From Xylophilus sp. ASV27 (GTDB lineage: Bacteria; Pseudomonadota; Gammaproteobacteria; Burkholderiales; Burkholderiaceae_C), in NCBI RefSeq assembly GCF_016428875.1, contig NZ_JAELTO010000004.1, positions 24,521-88,520 on the forward strand: a stretch of 64,000 nucleotides of DNA, written 5' to 3'. The position numbers were made by a program, and so were the translations under genes. Under the pieces are notes generated by a model, which made no database searches, was not told the origin of the DNA, and saw only the letters and a program-made list of their open reading frames with translations. Shown one piece after another: positions 35,112 through 44,501 of this stretch. Positions within the stretch are counted from its first letter, which is position 1; each line of letters starts with the position of its first letter.

Positions 35112-36077
35112 ATGGAGCAGGCGCCGCCGCCGGCCGACCCGCTGCTGCGGCGCTACCTGGACCACGTGCGCTTCGAAAAGCGCCTGGCCGAGCGCACCGT
35201 GGCGCTGTACACGCTGGACCTGGACAAGCTCGCCAGCGCCTGCGCGGGCGCGGGCGTGGCGCTGGCCGAGGCGCGGCACCACCACATCCGCCGCTTCGTC
35301 GCGCAGATGCACGGCGCCGGCCGCAGCGGCCGCGGCATCGCGCTCATCCTCTCGGGCTGGCGCGGCTTCTATGCCTGGCTCGGGCAGCAGGGGCTGATCG
35401 CGCAGAACCCGGTGCAGAACGTGCGCGCGCCCAAGTCGCCCAAGCCCCTGCCCAAGGCGCTGGGCGTGGACGACGCCATGCACCTGGCCGAGCACGCGCC
35501 CGAGCCCGCCGACCCCGAACACGCCTGGCTCGACGCGCGCGACGGCGCCATGGTCGAGCTGTTCTATGGCTGCGGCCTGCGCGTGGGCGAACTGGTCGGG
35601 CTGGACGCCGCCCCCTGCGCCGCCGCGCAGCAGGCCGGCCACGGCTGGATCGACCTGCAGGACGGCATGGTCCACGTCTGCGGCAAGGGCCGCAAATGGC
35701 GCAGCGTGCCGATCTCCGGCAAGGCGGCCGAAGCCATCGCCGCCTGGCTGCCGCAGCGCCTGCTGGCGCTGCCGGCCGAGGCGCTCGGCCAGCCGGCCCT
35801 GTTCCCCGGCCGGCGCGGCACCCGCCTCACCGCCCAGGCCGTCTGGCAGCGCCTGCGCCAGCGCAGCCAGGCCGCCGGGCTGGCGGCGCCGGTGCACCCG
35901 CACATGCTGCGCCATTCCTATGCCAGCCACCTGCTGCAGTCCAGCGGCGACCTGCGCGCCGTGCAGGAACTGCTGGGCCACGCCAGCATCACCACCACCC
36001 AGGTCTACACCCGGCTCGACTTCCAGCACCTGGCGCAGGTCTACGACGCGGCCCATCCGCGGGCCAGACGCAAGTAG
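35112..36077 (+). CDS. xerC: Tyrosine recombinase XerC
   Basis: The 321-residue recombinase resolves chromosome dimers at dif together with XerD. It has an N-terminal SAM-like core-binding domain (YLDHVRFEKRLAERTVALYT) and the catalytic set: Arg in GCGLRVGEL, Lys in CGKGRKWRSVP, His-x-x-Arg in HMLRHSYASHLL, His in LLGHASI and Tyr in TTQVYTRLDF. Assigned to XerC rather than a phage integrase because of its place after dapF-DUF484, normal length and lack of phage genes or att sites nearby. Confidence 0.92.
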   Translation: MEQAPPPADPLLRRYLDHVRFEKRLAERTVALYTLDLDKLASACAGAGVALAEARHHHIRRFVAQMHGAGRSGRGIALILSGWRGFYAWLGQQGLIAQNPVQNVRAPKSPKPLPKALGVDDAMHLAEHAPEPADPEHAWLDARDGAMVELFYGCGLRVGELVGLDAAPCAAAQQAGHGWIDLQDGMVHVCGKGRKWRSVPISGKAAEAIAAWLPQRLLALPAEALGQPALFPGRRGTRLTAQAVWQRLRQRSQAAGLAAPVHPHMLRHSYASHLLQSSGDLRAVQELLGHASITTTQVYTRLDFQHLAQVYDAAHPRARRK

Positions 36078-36091
36078 GGCGCGAGCGGCGA

Positions 36092-37696
36092 TCAGCCCTG
36101 CAGCAGCTTCAGCACGTTCTGCGGCATCTGATTGGCCTGCGCCACCATCGCCGTGCCGGCCTGTTGCAGGATCTGCGCGCGCGCGAGATTGGCGGTTTCC
36201 GCGGCAAAGTCGGCGTCGATGATGCGCCCGCGCGCGGTGGAGAGGTTCTCGGTCTGCACGTCGATGCTGTTCACCGCCTTCTCGAAACGGTTTTGCATCG
36301 CGCCGAGCTTGGCGCGGGACGTGCTGACCTGGTCCACGGCGCTGTCGAGCTTCTTGAGCGCGATCCAGGCGCCCTTCTGGGTGGAGATGTCGATGTTGGC
36401 AACCCCCCGCTCGTTCGCCGCGCCGGAGTTGCTGCCGATGCCCATGCCGGTTTCTTCTTTGATGTTGGAGTCCAGCACGGCGACACGGTAGGTACGGGCC
36501 AGGTTGTCCAGGGCCGCATTGGCCTTGCTCAGGTCGAGCCGGTCGTTGGGCTCATCCGGACCATTGGTATTGGGAACGACGGCGGCCTTCACCGCTTTCA
36601 CATAGGCTGTCCGAGCATCGGCCAGCGCGCTGGAGGTCATGTTGGCATTGTGCGGATCCGGGAAGGGGCCGCCCAGGCCATTGGGGTACTGCTTTGCTGT
36701 GTCGGCAAAATCCAGGTACGACTGAAGGTCTTTGGCGCTGCTGCCCGGGCTCCCGGTGGCGCCTGAGCGCGCCTTCTCGGCCAGGGGGGCCAGAAAGTCA
36801 TCCTTCAAGTAGTGGTCGGCAGCATCGGGGTAAGTGGGGCCCACCCCTGTCGTCTGCGGCGTGAAGCCGAAGAACTCGACCGCGTTGTAGCCCAGGCGAT
36901 AGCCGTCCGGTGTGGTGCCATCGGACATGAAGTCGATCTTCACGTTGTCCGAGCCGTCCACCTTGCTCAGATAGGCGGTGACGCCATGCTGATCGTTGGT
37001 GGCGTTGATGGCCGCCACCACCTGGCCCAGGCGCTCCATCCCGCTGCTGGCCGGGGGGATGGCCCCCAGATCCACCAGTCCGTTCTTGCCGAGAATCTGC
37101 AGTGTGCCCGCGGGAATAGATTCGGTGTACTTGGTTGCAACGGCGGGGTTCTGCGTGCGGGTGAGGGTGCCGTATGTCACGCCGGAGAGCTGGTCGGCCC
37201 GCGCATCCACGAGTGAGTCCAGGGTGATGCTCTCGCCCGAATTGGCGCCTGCCTGGAACACGGCGCCGGCAAAGCTGCCGTCCAGCACCTTCTGTCCATT
37301 GAACTTGGTCTGCTTGGCCAGGCGGTCGATTTCCGCGGTCAGTTGGGCGACTTCGTCCTGCAGGTTCTTGCGGTCGCTGCCGCCGTTGGTGGCGTTGGAC
37401 GCCTGCACCGCCAGTTCGCGTATGCGCTGCAGCATGTCGCCGATGCTGCCGAGCGAGCCTTCCGCCGTCTGTGCCAGGGAAATGCCGTCGTTGACGTTGC
37501 GCGACGCGACCGACAGGCCCCTGACCTGGGTGTTCATGCGATCGGCGATCGCCAGGCCGGCGGCGTCGTCCTTGGCGCTGTTGACGCGCAGGCCCGAGGA
37601 GAGGCGCTGCATGGTGGTGCTCAAGGACTGTCCGGACAGCGCCAGGTTGCGCTGCGCGTTGAGGGACACAACGTTGGTGTAGATCGTCGACGCCAT
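36092..37696 (-). CDS. fliC: Flagellin
   Basis: The 534-residue filament protein has the conserved D0/D1 ends: N-terminal INTNVVSLNAQRNL-like ASTIYTNVVSLNAQRNLALS, SGLRVNSAKDDAAGLAIADR, GISLAQTAEGSLGSIGDMLQ, and C-terminal ALKKLDSAVDQVSTSRAKLG, RGRIIDADFAAETANLARAQ, LQQAGTAMVAQANQMPQ. The variable centre (about 170-400) would be surface-exposed. No other flagellar gene is in the window, so this is a detached flagellin gene. An AGGAG site precedes the ATG. Two perfect palindromes CTACG-N5-CGTAG lie 25-110 bases upstream, and two more near the divergent XRE gene. No sigma-28 promoter was recognised. Confidence 0.95.
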   Translation of the reverse strand: MASTIYTNVVSLNAQRNLALSGQSLSTTMQRLSSGLRVNSAKDDAAGLAIADRMNTQVRGLSVASRNVNDGISLAQTAEGSLGSIGDMLQRIRELAVQASNATNGGSDRKNLQDEVAQLTAEIDRLAKQTKFNGQKVLDGSFAGAVFQAGANSGESITLDSLVDARADQLSGVTYGTLTRTQNPAVATKYTESIPAGTLQILGKNGLVDLGAIPPASSGMERLGQVVAAINATNDQHGVTAYLSKVDGSDNVKIDFMSDGTTPDGYRLGYNAVEFFGFTPQTTGVGPTYPDAADHYLKDDFLAPLAEKARSGATGSPGSSAKDLQSYLDFADTAKQYPNGLGGPFPDPHNANMTSSALADARTAYVKAVKAAVVPNTNGPDEPNDRLDLSKANAALDNLARTYRVAVLDSNIKEETGMGIGSNSGAANERGVANIDISTQKGAWIALKKLDSAVDQVSTSRAKLGAMQNRFEKAVNSIDVQTENLSTARGRIIDADFAAETANLARAQILQQAGTAMVAQANQMPQNVLKLLQG

Positions 37697-37720
37697 GAAG
37701 GCTCTCCTGCATGTGTGGAC

Positions 37721-37735
37721 TACGTAATTCGTAGT
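37721..37735. promoter_or_regulatory. Operator-like palindrome P1 (CTACG-TAATT-CGTAG)
   Basis: Perfect 15-bp inverted repeat 25 bases upstream of the flagellin ATG, one of four sites of the form CTACG-N5-CGTAG in the flagellin/XRE gap. It is identical to P2 over at least 17 bases (flanking A and T included). Confidence 0.7.
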
Positions 37736-37790
37736 TGCGCAAGCGTAAATCTATTGATCCACAAGAAAGGGCGAAGTAGCGCGGGAAAAA

Positions 37791-37805
37791 CTACGTAATT
37801 CGTAG
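37791..37805. promoter_or_regulatory. Operator-like palindrome P2 (CTACG-TAATT-CGTAG)
   Basis: Same 15-mer as P1, centre to centre 70 bp away, about 95 bases from the flagellin start and about 95 bases from the XRE start. It probably lies within the overlapping divergent promoters. Confidence 0.7.
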
Positions 37806-37835
37806 TTTCGCCGTCATGTATCTTCTGATTGCATA

Positions 37836-37850
37836 CTACGTACTACGTAG
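37836..37850. promoter_or_regulatory. Operator-like palindrome P3 (CTACG-TACTA-CGTAG)
   Basis: Same half-sites as P1/P2, spacer changed; flanked by A and T as they are. Its centre is 45 bp from P2 and 34 bp from P4. Confidence 0.7.
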
Positions 37851-37869
37851 TGTCGAAAACGCCCCGCAC

Positions 37870-37884
37870 CTACGAATCTCGTAG
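37870..37884. promoter_or_regulatory. Operator-like palindrome P4 (CTACG-AATCT-CGTAG)
   Basis: Fourth site, ending 16 bases before the XRE start codon, where a bound protein would block expression of the regulator itself. Half-sites are identical to the other three. Confidence 0.7.
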
Positions 37885-37900
37885 CCTTTTGAGGCAAGAG

Positions 37901-38230
37901 ATGTCCCAAGCGGATGAACAGTGGGGCGCACGGCTGAGGCAGGCGCGTGTGGCGGCTGGCTTGTCGCAAAAGAAGCTGGGGATCGAGGCGGGGATCGACG
38001 AGTTCGTGGCCAGCACCCGGATCAACCGCTACGAACTGGGCGTCCACAAGCCCGATCTGCAGACCGTGAGAAAGCTGGCGGCCGTGCTGAAAGTGCCGGT
38101 GGCCTTCTTCTATTCCGATCAGGACGATGACGTGGCGGCGTTGCTGCTGCGCTACTGGCAGGCCGACGATCAGGCACGGGCCCAGGCGATGGCGGTGCTG
38201 GAGCCGTTCGTGCCGGGCCCGAATGCCTGA
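37901..38230 (+). CDS. Small XRE-family (Cro/C1-type HTH) transcriptional regulator
   Basis: The 109-residue protein has one HTH domain (about 10-68: RLRQARVAAGLSQKKLGIEA, INRYELGVHKPDLQTVRKLA, AVLKVPVAFFYSDQ) and a short acidic C-terminal helix (ALLLRYWQADDQARAQAMAV), likely for dimerisation. The ATG at 37901 follows GAGGCAAGAG; longer in-frame starts would put operator P4 inside the gene and are less likely. Its gene diverges from the flagellin gene across a gap with four identical palindromes, so it is the obvious candidate to bind them and to repress itself and flagellin. A defence or plasmid-type antitoxin role was considered, but no toxin gene is beside it. Confidence 0.85.
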   Translation: MSQADEQWGARLRQARVAAGLSQKKLGIEAGIDEFVASTRINRYELGVHKPDLQTVRKLAAVLKVPVAFFYSDQDDDVAALLLRYWQADDQARAQAMAVLEPFVPGPNA

Positions 38231-38256
38231 TCCGCGCCGCGGCGCGGCCGGTTGCA

Positions 38257-38330
38257 CGCCATTTTTTGATAAAAAGTGCCTGTAGCCCAGGTAGTACCTG
38301 GGCTATCAGCTATCTATTCAATAGCGTATG
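38257..38330 (-). repeat. R2 palindromic repeat, copy C
   Basis: The plus strand reads TTTTTTGATAAAAAGTGCC, then TGTAGCCCAGGTAGTACC, TGGGCTATCAGC and TATCTATTCAATAGC. The palindromic centre AGCCCAGGTAGTACCTGGGCT is the best-preserved in the window. It fills the gap between the XRE gene and rluE and reaches the rluE start. Confidence 0.8.
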
Positions 38331-38338
38331 CTGCCTGC

Positions 38339-38899
38339 ATGTCCGTTTCCCCTGCGCCGCGCCTGATCCGTTTCCACAAGCCCTACGGCGTGCTCAGCCA
38401 GTTCACCGCCGAAGGGCGCTGGCGCGGGCTGAAGGATTTCATCGACCTGCCGGGCGTGCAGGTGGCGGGCCGGCTGGACGCCGACAGCGAGGGCCTGCTG
38501 CTGCTCACCAGCGATGGCCGGCTGCAGGCGCGCATCGCCGACCCGCGCTTCAAGATGGAGAAGACTTACTGGGTGCAGGTCGAGGGCGTGCCGCACGAGC
38601 GCGCCCTGGCCGCCTGGCGCGGCGGCGTGTTGCTCAAGGACGGCCCCACGCGCCCGGCCCGCGCGCGCCTGCTTGCGCCGCCGCCCGCCGTGGGGGAGCG
38701 CGATCCGCCGATCCGCGTGCGCCGGGCCATTCCCACCACCTGGCTGGAGCTGGCGATCCGCGAGGGCCGCAACCGCCAGGTGCGGCGCATGACGGCGGCG
38801 CTGGGTTTTCCCACGCTGCGCCTGCTGCGCGTGGCCATTGGCCCCTATACGCTCGACGGCCTGGCGCCCGGGGCCTGGGCGGCGGCGCCGCAGGCCTGA
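38339..38899 (+). CDS. rluE: 23S rRNA pseudouridine synthase RluE-like
   Basis: The 186-residue protein lacks the S4 domain and begins close to the catalytic fold (RLIRFHKPYGVLSQFTAEGR), as in RluE. The catalytic aspartate is in VAGRLDADSEGLLLLTSDG. Further motifs are KTYWVQVEGVP, RVRRAIPTTWLELAIREGRN and RQVRRMTAALGFPTLRLLRV. It is expected to form a pseudouridine in 23S rRNA. The ATG at 38339 is chosen; longer frames run into the R2 repeat. It is followed after 12 bases by an rRNA methyltransferase gene. Confidence 0.88.
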   Translation: MSVSPAPRLIRFHKPYGVLSQFTAEGRWRGLKDFIDLPGVQVAGRLDADSEGLLLLTSDGRLQARIADPRFKMEKTYWVQVEGVPHERALAAWRGGVLLKDGPTRPARARLLAPPPAVGERDPPIRVRRAIPTTWLELAIREGRNRQVRRMTAALGFPTLRLLRVAIGPYTLDGLAPGAWAAAPQA

Positions 38900-38911
38900 C
38901 AATCGCCCCCC

Positions 38912-40099
<1,188 letters not shown>

Positions 40100-40156
40100 G
40101 GCTTCTGGCTACACTGCCCCCCTTTCGATGTGTCGCACCCTGTACTGGACCCCCGC

Positions 40157-41221
40157 ATGAGCCTCATTCCCGCCACCATCCTCACCGGCTTCCTTGGCTC
40201 CGGCAAGACCACGCTGCTCAAGCGCGTGCTGTCCGAGGCGCACGGCCAGAAGATCGCCGTGATCGAAAACGAGTTCGGCGAGGAGAACATCGACAACGAC
40301 ATCCTGGTCTCCGAGAGCAAGGAGCAGATCGTGCAGATGAGCAACGGCTGCATCTGCTGCACCATCCGCGAGGACCTGCGCGAGGCGCTGCAACTGCTCG
40401 CGGCCAAGAAGCGCAAGGGCCTGCTCGACTTCGACCGCGTCGTGATCGAAACCACCGGGCTGGCCGATCCCGGCCCGGTGGCCCAGACCTTCTTCATGGA
40501 CGAGGAAATCGCCGAAAGCTACCTGCTGGACTCGGTACTGACCCTGGTCGACGCCAAGCACGCGGCGCAGCAGCTCAACGAGCGCCAGGAGGCGCGCCGC
40601 CAGGTGGGCTTTGCCGACCAGATCTTCATCAGCAAGACCGACCTGGTGACGCAGGAAGAGACCGACGCGCTGATCCACCGCCTCAAGCACATGAACCCGC
40701 GCGCGCCGATCCAGGCGGTGCACTTCGGCCAGGTGCCGATCCAGGACGTGCTCGACCTGCGCGGCTTCAACCTCAACGCCAAGCTCGACATCGACCCGGA
40801 CTTCCTCAAGGAGGAGGGCCATGGGCACCACGATCACGAGCACCACGACCACGCCCATGGCGAGCACTGTGACCACCCGTCGCACCGGCACGAAGGCGGC
40901 CATGGGCACCACCATCACCACGATGACGACGTGAAGAGCTTCGCCTTCAGGTCGGATCGCGCCTTCGACCCGGCCAAGCTCGAGGATTTCCTGGGCGCCG
41001 TGGTCAACATCTACGGCCCGCGCATGCTGCGCTACAAGGGCGTGCTGCACATGCAGGGCACCGACCGCAAGGTCATCTTCCAGGGCGTGCACCAGCTGAT
41101 GGGCAGCGACCTCGGCCCCGAGTGGGGCGCCGACGAGAAGCGCAGCAGCAAGATGGTTTTCATCGGCATCGATCTGCCCCGGGACATCTTCCTGCAGGGC
41201 CTGGAGCAGTGCCTGTCGTAG
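40157..41221 (+). CDS. CobW/ZNG1-type (YjiA/YeiR) metallochaperone GTPase
   Basis: The 354-residue G3E GTPase has a P-loop GFLGSGKTT, the metal motif GCICC (CxCC type), IETTGLADPGPVAQ and SKTD (base specificity). A His-rich segment (residues about 226-256, with many His/Asp) and a CobW C-terminal domain follow. Members deliver zinc or cobalt to client proteins in the cytoplasm. The neighbouring dksA encodes a DksA that has lost most zinc ligands, a combination seen where zinc saving is important. The ATG at 40157 is preferred over an in-frame GTG at 40130. Confidence 0.85.
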   Translation: MSLIPATILTGFLGSGKTTLLKRVLSEAHGQKIAVIENEFGEENIDNDILVSESKEQIVQMSNGCICCTIREDLREALQLLAAKKRKGLLDFDRVVIETTGLADPGPVAQTFFMDEEIAESYLLDSVLTLVDAKHAAQQLNERQEARRQVGFADQIFISKTDLVTQEETDALIHRLKHMNPRAPIQAVHFGQVPIQDVLDLRGFNLNAKLDIDPDFLKEEGHGHHDHEHHDHAHGEHCDHPSHRHEGGHGHHHHHDDDVKSFAFRSDRAFDPAKLEDFLGAVVNIYGPRMLRYKGVLHMQGTDRKVIFQGVHQLMGSDLGPEWGADEKRSSKMVFIGIDLPRDIFLQGLEQCLS

Positions 41222-41318
41222 CGCCATGGCGCGCGCCCTATACAATCGCGCCCCGGCGACGGCCCGGGGGTGATCCGCCACCGGGCGACTGAAAGCCCAT
41301 CCAGCGAGGAGACAGCGA

Positions 41319-42014
41319 GTGAAAGCCAAGTCGACACCCCCCAAGACCGTGGCCAGCTCCACGAAGGCAGCACCTGCTCCCATCCCAACCGTGGTGCCGG
41401 CTGCGTCCGACGTGCCGCGCAGTGCCCGGCCGTCTTCACGCCTCGCGCAATTGACCGTACCATCCATGGCACAGGCGGTGGCCTCCACTGCCGCCAAAGC
41501 CAGCTTTTCTTCTTTCACCATGCCCACGACCGTGAACACCCCCGCGCCCGCAGCGACCAAGAAGGACCCCAAGCTGGCCCAGAACTGGAAGACCAAGGCT
41601 GTCGAGGAGCTGACCGACGCCGAAGTGCTGGCGATGCCGGACAGCGAATACATGAACGAGAAGCAGGTCGCGTTCTTCCGCCTGAAGCTGGTGCGCCTCA
41701 AGGAGGACATGCTGGCCAACGCCGGCGAGACCACCGAGCATCTGCGCGAAGACACGGTGGTCGTGCCCGATCCGGCCGACCGCGCCACGATCGAGGAGGA
41801 GCACGCCCTCGAGCTGCGCACCCGCGACCGCGAGCGCAAGCTGCTCAAGAAGATCGAGCAATCCATCGTCCGCATCGACGCAGGCGACTATGGCTACTGC
41901 GACGAGACCGGCGAGCCCATCGGCGTCGGCCGCCTGCTGGCGCGCCCCACCGCCACGCTTTCGCTTGAGGCGCAGCAGCGCCGCGAGTTGAAGCAGAAGA
42001 TGTTCGGCGACTGA
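41319..42014 (+). CDS. dksA: RNA polymerase-binding transcription factor DksA (Cys-poor type, N-terminally extended)
   Basis: The C-terminal 125 residues are DksA: EYMNEKQVAFFRLKLVRLKE, the coiled-coil tip DPADRATIEEEHALELRTRD and RERKLLKKIEQSIVRIDAGD, then the finger region YGYCDETGEPIGVGRLLARP. Only one of four zinc cysteines remains (CDET...LSLEAQ replaces CxxC...CxxC), so it should not need zinc. The first ~85 residues are a Thr/Pro/Ala-rich extension not found in the 151-residue enterobacterial protein. The start is a GTG at 41319 with GAGGAGAC in front; an ATG start further in is possible. It mediates ppGpp control of transcription. Confidence 0.9.
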   Translation: MKAKSTPPKTVASSTKAAPAPIPTVVPAASDVPRSARPSSRLAQLTVPSMAQAVASTAAKASFSSFTMPTTVNTPAPAATKKDPKLAQNWKTKAVEELTDAEVLAMPDSEYMNEKQVAFFRLKLVRLKEDMLANAGETTEHLREDTVVVPDPADRATIEEEHALELRTRDRERKLLKKIEQSIVRIDAGDYGYCDETGEPIGVGRLLARPTATLSLEAQQRRELKQKMFGD

Positions 42015-42066
42015 AGGCCGCGCACGGAGGCGATGCGCCTGCCTTTTCGGGTGCTGCAGAGGCCCC

Positions 42067-43800
42067 ATGGCGAAAGACGTCGCTTCCGGTTTCCTTTCCA
42101 AGGTGGTCCGCTTCGTGCGCAGGTCCGGCAGGTCCTGGACGGAGCTGGAGGTGCCCGACACCGACAGCGGCTACGGCCGGCAGATGCTCAAGGAGATGCT
42201 GGATCGCCGGCGCCGCAATGACTTCGTGCGGCGCCGCGAATTCGACCAGTTGCGCAAGCTGCGCCGCCGGGGTGATGCGGCCGGCGTAGCGGAGGACACC
42301 CAGCTTTCCTTCTTCGCCACCAGCCTGCTGAACCGTCCGCGCGACCAGGCGGTGACGCTGCGCAAGATCGACGAGATCGAGGAGCAGATGTCGCGGCAAT
42401 GGTGGCACACCCGGCCGCCCGAACCCGGTGAGTCGACCATGCCCCCGCCGGCGGAGTCGACCTGGCGGGCGAGCATCCCCTTCGTCAAGCACAGCATGTC
42501 GCGGACGTCGCGCCTGCCGGCCTATGCGTCGACGGTTCCGCTGCGCGAAGCGGGCGCCACTCTGCCCTGGCGGCCCCCGCCGCCGGCCCCTGCGCCCGGT
42601 CCGCCGGGTTCGCTGGACCTGGAACTGCCCGACGCCGATGCCGACGCCTCCGGCGCACTGCGGCCTTCTCCGGCCTTGCCGGCGCAGGAGAGCACGCCGG
42701 CACCGTCGTACCGGCATGACCCGCAACTGGAAGACGCCGCCATTCTGTTCGCCAATGGCGACGATGCAGGGGCCGAGGCGTCCCTGCTGGACCTGACCCT
42801 GCTCGATGCGCCCGTGGCCGCGCAGGCCTGGGCCGCGCTGTTCGACTTCTATCGCTGCATCGGCCAGCAGGAGCGTTTCGAGACGGCGGCGCTGGATTTC
42901 GCGCAGCGCTACGGGCGCTCGCCTCCGGCCTGGTTCTCGCTCGTGGCCGCGCAGCCGGCGCCCGGCGCCGCGGCCGCCGACGCCGGCTTCTGCTGGCAGT
43001 GCCCGGCCCTGCTGGACGGCCAGGCCATTGCCGAGCTGGAGCAGGCGCTGGCCGGCGCCGCCACGCCCTGGCAGTTCGACTGGTCCGCGCTCGAAACCCT
43101 GGGCGACGATGCGGCCGCCCCGCTGCAGGCGCTGTTCATGCGCTGGAGCAGCCAGGCCGTGCCGCTCTGGGTTGCCGGCGCGGACCGGCTCGCCGGCGCG
43201 TTGCGGGAGCGGACGCCCTCGGGCGACGCGCGCGTCGATCCGGTCTGGTGGCGGCTGCGCATGGAGGCCTTGCGCGTCATGGGCCAGCCGGAGGAGTTCG
43301 AGATGGTGGCGCTCGACTACTGCGTCACCTACGAGGTCTCGCCGCCGTCCTGGCAGGCCGTTCGTTGCGACTACCGCGCCGTCTTTCCCGGAGGCCCGCA
43401 GGCGATGCCGATGGTGCTGCCGCCGCTGGCGCCGCGGCCGGCCGCTTCGCACGCACTGCGCGGGGATGCCGGTTTCGCGGGTGAATTCCCCGTGCTCACG
43501 CAGGCGCTGACCGAGCCCGCGCCGCCTGTGGAGCTGGCCGGCGAGATCCTGGGCGATGCCTCGGCGGCACTGGCCGCACTCGACGCCGCCGCGGCCCGCC
43601 GAGCGGGTCCGCTGCAGGTGGATTGCAGTCGCCTGGTCCGCATGGATTTCTCCGCCGCCGGCTCGCTGCTGAACTGGGCCGCCCACGCCCAGGCGCAGGG
43701 CCGCCCCGCCCGCCTGTGCGGTCTGCACCGCCTGCTGGCGGTCTTTGTCAACGTGGTGGGCCTGGGCGAGTATGCGCAGGTGCTGGTGCGCAATGAGTAG
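42067..43800 (+). CDS. Large protein with duplicated TPR-like/STAS-like modules, function unknown
   Basis: The 577-residue protein begins with a basic ~110-residue region (many Arg, [20 protein letters not shown]), then a Pro-rich linker (about 120-210). Next is a helical repeat (about 214-300: [20 protein letters not shown]), a STAS-like domain (about 308-385), a second helical repeat (about 394-430: [20 protein letters not shown]) and a clear STAS-like domain (about 465-577: [40 protein letters not shown]). The two helix-STAS units look like an internal duplication. STAS domains usually mediate anti-anti-sigma or scaffold contacts. It lies between dksA and hslV, same direction. Confidence 0.7.
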   Translation: MAKDVASGFLSKVVRFVRRSGRSWTELEVPDTDSGYGRQMLKEMLDRRRRNDFVRRREFDQLRKLRRRGDAAGVAEDTQLSFFATSLLNRPRDQAVTLRKIDEIEEQMSRQWWHTRPPEPGESTMPPPAESTWRASIPFVKHSMSRTSRLPAYASTVPLREAGATLPWRPPPPAPAPGPPGSLDLELPDADADASGALRPSPALPAQESTPAPSYRHDPQLEDAAILFANGDDAGAEASLLDLTLLDAPVAAQAWAALFDFYRCIGQQERFETAALDFAQRYGRSPPAWFSLVAAQPAPGAAAADAGFCWQCPALLDGQAIAELEQALAGAATPWQFDWSALETLGDDAAAPLQALFMRWSSQAVPLWVAGADRLAGALRERTPSGDARVDPVWWRLRMEALRVMGQPEEFEMVALDYCVTYEVSPPSWQAVRCDYRAVFPGGPQAMPMVLPPLAPRPAASHALRGDAGFAGEFPVLTQALTEPAPPVELAGEILGDASAALAALDAAAARRAGPLQVDCSRLVRMDFSAAGSLLNWAAHAQAQGRPARLCGLHRLLAVFVNVVGLGEYAQVLVRNE

Positions 43801-43856
43801 CCGATGCCTCCTGGCGACTGTTGCATTCGCGTCTTTCGCCCCCACATGGCCCGGCT

Positions 43857-44405
43857 ATGGAACAATTTCACGGTACCACCATCCTCAGCGTGCGCCGGCA
43901 GACGCCTCAGGGCGTGCAGGTCGCCATCGGCGGTGACGGCCAGGTCACGCTGGGCAACATCGTCGTCAAGGGCACGGCCCGCAAGGTGCGCAAGCTCTAC
44001 CACGACAAGGTGCTGGCGGGCTTTGCCGGCGCCACGGCCGACGCCTTCACGCTGTTCGAGCGTTTCGAGGCCAAACTGGAGAAGCATCAGGGCCAGCTGG
44101 TGCGCGCGGCGATCGAGCTGACCAAGGACTGGCGCACCGACCGCGTGCTGCGGCGGCTCGAAGCCATGCTGGCCGTGGCCGATCACAGCGCCTCGCTGAT
44201 CATCACCGGCAATGGCGACGTGCTGGAGCCCGAACAGGGCATCGTCGCCATCGGTTCCGGCGGTGCCTATGCCCATTCGGCGGCCAAGGCGCTGCTGGAC
44301 AATACCGACCTCGCCCCGCGCGAGATCGTGAAGAAGTCGCTGGAGATCGCCGGCGAGCTGTGCATCTACACCAACATGCACCACACCCTCGAGGTGTTGG
44401 ACTAA
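43857..44405 (+). CDS. hslV: ATP-dependent protease proteolytic subunit HslV
   Basis: The 182-residue threonine protease starts [20 protein letters not shown]; the nucleophile is the first Thr of TTILSVRR, so a six-residue leader (MEQFHG) must be cut off, unlike the enterobacterial protein that only loses Met. Other motifs: [59 protein letters not shown]. It forms the HslUV protease with the ATPase encoded 96 bases downstream. A sigma-32-like CCCCCACAT lies only ten bases before the ATG with TTGCAT upstream, but the match is weak. A shortened R1 copy follows the stop. Confidence 0.95.
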   Translation: MEQFHGTTILSVRRQTPQGVQVAIGGDGQVTLGNIVVKGTARKVRKLYHDKVLAGFAGATADAFTLFERFEAKLEKHQGQLVRAAIELTKDWRTDRVLRRLEAMLAVADHSASLIITGNGDVLEPEQGIVAIGSGGAYAHSAAKALLDNTDLAPREIVKKSLEIAGELCIYTNMHHTLEVLD

Positions 44406-44480
44406 CGTCTTCGCCCACCCCCTTGCAGGGGGGCAGCACCAGGGGCCCGGCAGCGCCGGTCCCGCGGTGTTCCTGGATCA
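44406..44480 (+). repeat. R1 dispersed repeat, copy f (shortened, between hslV and hslU)
   Basis: It starts at the hslV stop with CGTCTTCGCCCACCCCCTTG, the hairpin CCCCCTTGCAGGGGGG and GGCCCGGCAGCGCCGG, then CCGCGGTGTTCCTGG. The R1 first block and tail are missing. It occupies nearly all of the hslV-hslU gap. Confidence 0.65.
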
Positions 44481-44501
44481 GAAACCCATCGAATTCATCC
44501 C

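Noticed and set aside
35112..36077. Phage or island integrase
   Set aside because: Position after dapF and DUF484, normal XerC length and the absence of phage genes or attachment sites make it housekeeping xerC.
37829..37900. Longer XRE protein starting at 37829
   Set aside because: It would place palindromes P3 and P4 inside the coding region; the ATG at 37901 gives the normal HTH start with a purine-rich site before it.
43821..43857. Sigma-32 promoter immediately before hslV
   Set aside because: TTGCAT/CCCCCACAT is a weak match and would leave only a few bases of leader; kept as a remark, not a feature.
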